DNA of 10,949 nt from an uncultured Actinomycetes bacterium (lineage in GTDB: Bacteria; Actinomycetota; Actinomycetes; Nanopelagicales; Nanopelagicaceae). The DNA is taken from positions 1 to 10,949 of the forward strand of contig CAIXPV010000042.1 in NCBI GenBank assembly GCA_903921405.1, given 5' to 3'. Positions within the stretch are counted from its first letter, which is position 1. Each line of letters opens with the position of its first letter. Below are positions 7,418 through 10,949 of this stretch, piece after piece. The notes under the pieces were generated by a model. It saw nothing but the letters and a program-made list of their open reading frames with translations, was not told the DNA's origin and searched no databases. A program made the position numbers and the translations under genes.

Positions 7418-7912
7418 GTGGAGATTCGTTCAGCTCGAACAAGTGACATTAAAGGTATTCGCGCCCTTATTGATTCCTATGCTCCCGAGGGCAGACTTCT
7501 TTCCAAAGAGACTGTAACGTTGTATGAAAGCGTCCAAGAGTTCACAGTTGCAGTTGATAACGACAAGGTCGTTGGATGCGGCGCTCTGCACGTGCTGTGG
7601 GAGGACTTGGCTGAAGTTCGTACTGTTGCCGTTGACGAAAACCTTCGTGGCAAAGGGATAGGGCATGCAATTCTTGAAGCAGTCATTACTAGGGCTGAAA
7701 ATCTTGGAGTTAAGCGCATCTTCTGCCTTACCTTTGAAACCGAGTTCTTTGGCCGCCATGGCTTTGACGTTATCGAAGGCACTCCCGTGGACCCAGAGAT
7801 CTATGCCGAACTTCTGCGTTCATACGATGCCGGTGTGGCTGAGTTCTTAGATTTGGAATCTGCCAAGCCAAATACCCTGGGAAATACCAGAATGTTAAAA
7901 AAACTCCCCTAG
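7418..7912 (+). CDS. argA: Amino-acid (glutamate) N-acetyltransferase, ArgA-type GNAT
   Basis: This 164-residue GNAT protein closely resembles the short mycobacterial ArgA (Rv2747 of M. tuberculosis), which acetylates glutamate with acetyl-CoA at the start of arginine synthesis. Shared stretches recalled from that family are VTLYESVQEF (33-42), VVGCGALHVLWEDLAEVRTVAV (51-72), LTFETEFFGRHGF (104-116), EGTPV (120-124), RSYDAGVAEFLDL (134-146) and the KPN-LGN-RML tail. The acetyl-CoA pyrophosphate loop is RGKGIG at 77-82. There is no amino-acid-kinase domain, unlike E. coli ArgA. The start is GTG 7418, two bases after the lysS stop, with GAAAG about nine bases upstream, so it is probably cotranscribed with lysS. 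The stop is TAG. Substrate assignment rests on recalled similarity and was not tested. Confidence 0.87.
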   Translation: MEIRSARTSDIKGIRALIDSYAPEGRLLSKETVTLYESVQEFTVAVDNDKVVGCGALHVLWEDLAEVRTVAVDENLRGKGIGHAILEAVITRAENLGVKRIFCLTFETEFFGRHGFDVIEGTPVDPEIYAELLRSYDAGVAEFLDLESAKPNTLGNTRMLKKLP

Positions 7913-7930
7913 ATCGTGGCCTTTTCGGGC

Positions 7931-7955
7931 ATAAACCCCCTACTTCTAGGGTTAT
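7931..7955 (+). terminator. Small hairpin between argA and clpC, possible terminator
   Basis: CCCTA (7938-7942) and TAGGG (7947-7951) pair around a CTTC loop. ATAA (7931-7934) and TTAT (7952-7955) can extend the stem across a three-base bulge. It lies 18 bases after the argA-type stop, where a terminator would be expected. No T run follows, so a standard intrinsic terminator is not certain; it could instead be an operator for clpC or chance. Confidence 0.35.
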
Positions 7956-8000
7956 AACTGCAACGAGCTATCCACCTCGCGGGCTGTGGCCAGTAGGTAT

Positions 8001-8028
8001 TAGGCTTAATGAAACGAATAAGAAGGAG
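8001..8028 (+). promoter_or_regulatory. Likely clpC -10 box and ribosome binding site
   Basis: TAGGCT at 8001-8006 fits the TANNNT -10 pattern, with no clear -35 box before it. A strong Shine-Dalgarno sequence, AGAAGGAG (8021-8028), ends seven bases before ATG 8036. This is what fixes the clpC start there rather than at the in-frame ATG 8009, which has no such site and would add nine residues not typical of the family. I did not find a recognisable ClgR (GTTCGC-type) or HspR (HAIR) operator in this gap. Confidence 0.45.
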
Positions 8029-8035
8029 TGAGCCC

Positions 8036-8836
8036 ATGTTTGAGCGCTTTACCGACCGAGCCCGCCGTGTTGTTGTGCTGGCCCAAGAAGAAGCTCGCAT
8101 GCTCAATCACAACTACATCGGCACAGAGCATATTTTGCTGGGCCTTATTCATGAAGGCGAAGGCGTCGCCGCTAAGGCGTTGGAGTCACTTGGGATCTCA
8201 CTTGAAGGTGTTCGCGCCCAGGTTGAAGAGATCATTGGCCAAGGACAGCAAGCTCCAAGTGGCCATATCCCATTTACTCCACGTGCAAAGAAAGTCTTAG
8301 AGCTCTCGCTACGCGAAGCGTTGCAGCTTGGCCATAATTACATCGGCACTGAACATATTTTGCTCGGTTTAATTCGCGAAGGTGAAGGCGTTGCCGCACA
8401 GGTACTTGTAAAACTCGGTGCAGATTTAAATCGAGTTCGCCAACAAGTAATTCAACTTTTATCAGGTTACCAAGGTAAAGAGGCCGTAACGCAAGGTGGA
8501 CCTGCAGAAGGAACACCGTCAACATCATTAGTTCTTGATCAATTTGGACGCAACCTTACCCAAGCTGCACGCGAAGGAAAGTTAGATCCAGTTATCGGTC
8601 GCGAAAATGAAATCGAACGTGTGATGCAAGTTCTTTCACGTCGTACCAAGAACAACCCAGTATTAATTGGCGAGCCAGGCGTTGGTAAAACAGCTGTTGT
8701 CGAAGGTCTTGCTCAAGCGATTTACAAGAACGATGTTCCTGAAACTTTAAAAGATAAGCAGCTGTACTCATTAGATTTGGGCGCACTCGTTGCAGGCAGT
8801 CGCTACCGCGGAGATTTCGAAGAGCGCTTGAAGTAG
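8036..8836 (+). CDS. clpC: ClpC N-terminal fragment, if the internal TAG is real
   Basis: Translation from ATG 8036 to the TAG gives 266 residues: both Clp_N repeats, the D1 Walker A and the D1 pore region, ending at GDFEERLK. The fragment lacks D1 Walker B and everything beyond, so it could not hydrolyse ATP. It might still bind adaptors or substrates through the N domain. This entry is an alternative reading of the clpC entry, not an extra gene. Confidence 0.5.
   Translation: MFERFTDRARRVVVLAQEEARMLNHNYIGTEHILLGLIHEGEGVAAKALESLGISLEGVRAQVEEIIGQGQQAPSGHIPFTPRAKKVLELSLREALQLGHNYIGTEHILLGLIREGEGVAAQVLVKLGADLNRVRQQVIQLLSGYQGKEAVTQGGPAEGTPSTSLVLDQFGRNLTQAAREGKLDPVIGRENEIERVMQVLSRRTKNNPVLIGEPGVGKTAVVEGLAQAIYKNDVPETLKDKQLYSLDLGALVAGSRYRGDFEERLK
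8834..8836 (+). other. In-frame premature amber codon in clpC
   Basis: TAG stands at codon 267, between the AAG for K266 and the GTT for V268. Related ClpC proteins read ERLKKVLKEI here, so lysine is expected. AAG to TAG is one transversion at the first base of the codon. TAG is the terminal stop of folE (2758-2760) and of the argA-type gene (7910-7912), so it acts as a normal stop in this genome. Confidence 0.93.
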
Positions 8837-8944
8837 GTTCTAAAAGAGATCAAAACTCGCGGCGACATTATTCTCTTCATCGATGAGATTCACACCCTTG
8901 TTGGTGCAGGCGCAGCAGAAGGTGCAATCGATGCCGCAAGCATC

Positions 8945-10537
8945 TTGAAGCCTATGTTGGCACGTGGTGAGTTACAGACAATCGGTGCAACCACTCTGGA
9001 TGAGTATCGCAAGCATGTTGAAAAAGATGCCGCACTTGAGCGACGTTTTCAACCGATTCAAGTCAAAGAGCCATCAGTCGCACACACAATTGAGATTTTG
9101 AAAGGCCTACGCGATCGTTACGAAACGCATCACCGCGTATCGATTACCGATGGCGCACTAGCTGCGGCAGCAAATCTTGCTGACAGATATGTTTCAGATC
9201 GTTTCTTGCCAGATAAGGCGATCGATCTTATTGATGAGGCTGGCTCACGCCTACGCATTAAGCGCATGACTGCTCCAGCAGAGCTTCGCGCATTTGATGA
9301 AAAAATCGCTGATGCACGCAAGGAAAAAGAGTCTGCAATTGACGGTCAGGATTTTGAAAAAGCGGCAGCGCTACGCGATAAAGAGAAGACACTTATCGCA
9401 GAAAAGCATGAAGCTGAAAAGAATTGGAAAGCAACTGACTTAGATAAGGTCACTGAAGTTGATGAAGAGTTAATCGCACAAGTACTGTCAGCCTCAACCG
9501 GTATTCCAGTATTTAAGTTAACCGAAGAAGAGACCGCGCGTCTGCTTCGCATGGAAGATGAACTTCATAACCGCGTTATCGGTCAAGATCAGGCAATCAA
9601 GGCGTTGTCTCAAGCGATTCGTCGTACACGTGCAGGCCTTAAAGATCCACGCCGTCCTGGTGGATCATTTATCTTTGCCGGCCCATCGGGTGTTGGTAAG
9701 ACTGAACTATCCCGAACATTGGCATCCTTCTTATTTGGTGATCAAGATGCATTAATCCAGTTGGATATGTCTGAGTATTCAGAGCGCCATACTGCTTCAC
9801 GTTTGTTTGGTGCACCTCCAGGCTACGTTGGTTACGACGAAGGTGGACAGTTAACTGAAAAAGTTCGCCGTCGCCCATTCTCGGTAGTTCTATTCGATGA
9901 GATCGAAAAAGCACACCCAGATATCTTTAACTCACTTCTACAGGTATTAGAAGATGGTCGCCTAACAGATTCACAGGGCCGCACCGTTGACTTTAAAAAC
10001 ACGGTAATCATTATGACTACCAACCTTGGAACTCGAGATATTTCAAAGAGCCTGGGTCTTGGTTTTGCAAATAGCGATGATGATGTAACTAACTACGAGC
10101 GCATGAAGGGCAAGGTTAGCGATGAGCTTAAGACGCACTTCCGCCCTGAGTTCCTCAACCGTATCGATGATGTAATCGTCTTCCACCAGCTCACTAAGGA
10201 TCAGATCGTTCAGATCGTTGATTTGATGATTAAGAACCTTGATGATCGTTTGCAAGCAAAGGATATGGGCATCGAATTAACTCCTGCAGCAAAAGACTTA
10301 CTTGCTGCCCGTGGTTACGATCCACTTCTTGGTGCACGCCCACTTCGTCGAACAATTCAACGTGAGATCGAAGATGCACTCTCTGAGCGAATCCTCTTTG
10401 GCGAGCTCAAAGCCGGTGAGATTATCGTTGTCGATGCCGAAGGTGAAGGCGCCGAAGCGGTATTTACTTTCAAGGGAGCACCTAAAGTCGAATCTCCTGA
10501 TAGTCCAGGGGATTTAGCTGAGGCACCAACAGCCTAA
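8945..10537 (+). CDS. clpC: ClpC C-terminal fragment, if the internal TAG is real
   Basis: The first possible start after the TAG in the clpC frame is TTG 8945, followed by ATG 8954; no ATG, GTG or TTG occurs in the 36 codons between. Neither start has a convincing Shine-Dalgarno sequence at proper spacing, and both lie inside conserved D1 sequence (ASILKPMLARGEL). The 530-residue piece would carry the end of D1, the middle domain, complete D2 and the ClpP-docking loop, but no D1 Walker A or B. It is best read as the second part of one interrupted gene, not as a separate gene. Confidence 0.35.
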   Translation: MKPMLARGELQTIGATTLDEYRKHVEKDAALERRFQPIQVKEPSVAHTIEILKGLRDRYETHHRVSITDGALAAAANLADRYVSDRFLPDKAIDLIDEAGSRLRIKRMTAPAELRAFDEKIADARKEKESAIDGQDFEKAAALRDKEKTLIAEKHEAEKNWKATDLDKVTEVDEELIAQVLSASTGIPVFKLTEEETARLLRMEDELHNRVIGQDQAIKALSQAIRRTRAGLKDPRRPGGSFIFAGPSGVGKTELSRTLASFLFGDQDALIQLDMSEYSERHTASRLFGAPPGYVGYDEGGQLTEKVRRRPFSVVLFDEIEKAHPDIFNSLLQVLEDGRLTDSQGRTVDFKNTVIIMTTNLGTRDISKSLGLGFANSDDDVTNYERMKGKVSDELKTHFRPEFLNRIDDVIVFHQLTKDQIVQIVDLMIKNLDDRLQAKDMGIELTPAAKDLLAARGYDPLLGARPLRRTIQREIEDALSERILFGELKAGEIIVVDAEGEGAEAVFTFKGAPKVESPDSPGDLAEAPTA

Positions 10538-10560
10538 GTTAAGAACCTAGTTTTCTTAAC
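10538..10560. terminator. Palindrome at the convergent clpC/GNAT junction, possible two-way terminator
   Basis: GTTAAGAA (10538-10545) and TTCTTAAC (10553-10560) form a perfect eight-pair stem with a seven-base loop. It starts right after the clpC stop and includes the last codons of the opposing gene. The stem is AT-rich and has no long T tract on either side, so terminator strength is doubtful. Its position between two converging genes is the main support. Confidence 0.4.
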
Positions 10561-10949
10561 GCTTCTCCGCTAACTCGATAAACGGTCCATTCATCCATGG
10601 CCTCTGCGCCGAGGGATTTATAGAACTCAATCGATGGTTCATTCCAATCTAGAACCCACCATTGCAGACGCTCGTATCCGCGTTCAACGCAGATAGTAGC
10701 GAGCTCTTTTAACAGTGCCAGGCCTAAGCCTTTGCCTCGATGAACTGGATCAACGTAGAGATCTTCAAGATAGATTCCAGGCTTACCAAGCCAGGTTGAG
10801 TAATTAAGAAACCAAATTGAGATTCCTATGACGTAGCCATCAACCTCTGCAACGTGGGCATATGCGCTCGGTTGATCAGAAAAAAGCGTTTGCTCAATCT
10901 GCTCCAAAGTAGCAACAGCCTCGTGGGGGGCTTTTTCATACAACGCTAA
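10539..10949 (-). CDS. GNAT acetyltransferase, SSAT-like (5' end outside the window)
   Basis: Read on the minus strand, 136 codons run from the window edge to TAA at 10541-10539, one base from the clpC stop in convergent orientation. The protein has the GNAT core: YLEDLYVDPVHRGKGLGLALL, with the acetyl-CoA loop RGKGLG, then WWVLDWNEPSIEFYKSLGAE, in which the Tyr of FYKSLGA is the usual general-acid position. The pattern EKAPHEAVAT near the front and DEWTVYRV near the end resemble the spermidine/spermine or thialysine N-acetyltransferase group of GNATs. The real substrate cannot be told from sequence. The frame is open to the edge (Leu-Ala-Leu-Tyr-Glu-Lys, matching the LA-YEK of relatives). 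The TTG at 10943 is therefore probably not the start, and about 20 N-terminal residues probably lie to the right of the window. Confidence 0.85.
   Translation of the reverse strand, partial: LALYEKAPHEAVATLEQIEQTLFSDQPSAYAHVAEVDGYVIGISIWFLNYSTWLGKPGIYLEDLYVDPVHRGKGLGLALLKELATICVERGYERLQWWVLDWNEPSIEFYKSLGAEAMDEWTVYRVSGEALRKLGS

Larger units (their letters stand above)
8036..10537 (+). pseudogene. clpC: ATP-dependent Clp protease ATP-binding subunit ClpC, interrupted by in-frame TAG
   Basis: ClpC is the hexameric AAA+ unfoldase that feeds ClpP in actinobacteria. The frame spans 834 codons including the final TAA, close to the 848 residues of mycobacterial ClpC1, but codon 267 is TAG. The MFERFTDRARRVV start is canonical. 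Two Clp_N repeats cover about 1-140 (EHILLGLI at 31-38 and 107-114). D1 Walker A GEPGVGKT is at 212-219 and the D1 pore region GSRYRGD at 254-260. After the stop come D1 Walker B IILFIDE (278-284), the D1 arginine region LERRF (334-338) and a UVR-like coiled middle domain (about 418-453). D2 Walker A GPSGVGKT is at 549-556, pore loop GYVGYDEGG at 596-604, D2 Walker B VVLFDE at 617-622 and the ClpP-docking LGF loop at 675-677. Conservation is equal on both sides and there is no frameshift. A single A-to-T change of the expected AAG (ERLKKVLKEI in relatives) explains the stop. It may be a sequence error or a true recent nonsense mutation. Confidence 0.9.

Noticed and set aside
7964..7989. Short inverted repeats CGAG/CTCG and CCAC/GTGG before clpC as a possible ClgR operator
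   Set aside because: Each arm is only four bases and does not fit the known ClgR or HspR patterns; expected by chance in a GC-richer patch.
8009..8035. In-frame ATG at 8009 as the clpC start, adding nine residues
   Set aside because: The canonical family start is MFERFTDRARRVV at ATG 8036, which has AGAAGGAG seven bases upstream; the extra residues are encoded by the ribosome-binding region itself.
8110..8400. Near-repeat of about 60 bases around the two EHILLGLI segments in clpC
   Set aside because: This is the normal internal duplication of the Clp_N domain, not a mobile or recombination repeat.
8834..8836. TAG read as a sense codon by genome-wide reassignment or pyrrolysine insertion
   Set aside because: TAG ends folE and the argA-type gene in this same window at the expected places, and nothing suggests a special insertion element. 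Local readthrough cannot be excluded, but reassignment is unlikely.
10941..10943. TTG at 10943 as the start of the minus-strand acetyltransferase
   Set aside because: The frame is open to the window edge and the Leu-Ala-x-Tyr-Glu-Lys sequence upstream and across it matches the interior of relatives, so the gene is cut by the edge and does not begin here.
1..10949. Mobile elements, CRISPR arrays, tRNA/rRNA genes or a novel accessory system
   Set aside because: Nearly all bases are accounted for by housekeeping genes in conserved order; the gaps are 123 bases or shorter and hold no repeats, transposase pieces or RNA gene signatures that I can see.

Overview
This window looks like a core-genome stretch of a low-GC, streamlined actinobacterium. 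The gene order end of hpt - ftsH - folE - folP - folB - folK - panC - coaX - lysS - clpC is the classical actinobacterial arrangement. Several proteins carry actinobacterial hallmarks: the MHWRG stretch in FolP, the DSSHSPEF stretch in LysRS, and an Rv2747-type glutamate acetyltransferase. The AT-leaning codon use, 1-5 base gaps, ATGA/TAATG overlaps and lack of extra genes suggest a small-genome freshwater lineage such as the acI/Nanopelagicales group. That placement is an inference from style, not a database match.

Layout. Bases 1-81 hold the last codons of hpt. The membrane protease gene ftsH (108-2171) overlaps folE. Four folate genes follow, almost gap-free: folE (GTP cyclohydrolase I), folP (dihydropteroate synthase), folB (dihydroneopterin aldolase) and folK (HPPK). 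Together they cover pterin synthesis from GTP to dihydropteroate. After a 42-base gap with a possible promoter come panC and coaX, pantothenate synthesis and the first step of CoA synthesis; panD is not between them. lysS (5910-7415) follows with a possible near-leaderless promoter. Two bases later is an ArgA-type acetyltransferase for arginine synthesis. A 123-base intergenic region with a hairpin and a likely promoter precedes clpC (8036-10537). A partial GNAT acetyltransferase gene converges from the minus strand and runs off the right edge.

The standout observation is that clpC is interrupted by a single in-frame TAG at 8834-8836, where the family has lysine. The reading frame is intact and well conserved on both sides. 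One A-to-T change (AAG to TAG) explains it, so it is either a sequence/assembly error or a real nonsense mutation in a gene that is normally important. TAG also ends folE and the argA-type gene here, which argues against global reassignment of the codon.

Other points worth a look are a PanC that lacks the usual N-terminal ~20 residues because an in-frame stop lies just upstream, the absence of panD and lsr2 from their usual places, and the possible leaderless start of lysS. I saw no mobile element, CRISPR array, tRNA, rRNA or evident new defence or metabolic system. Apart from the clpC stop this is an ordinary housekeeping region.
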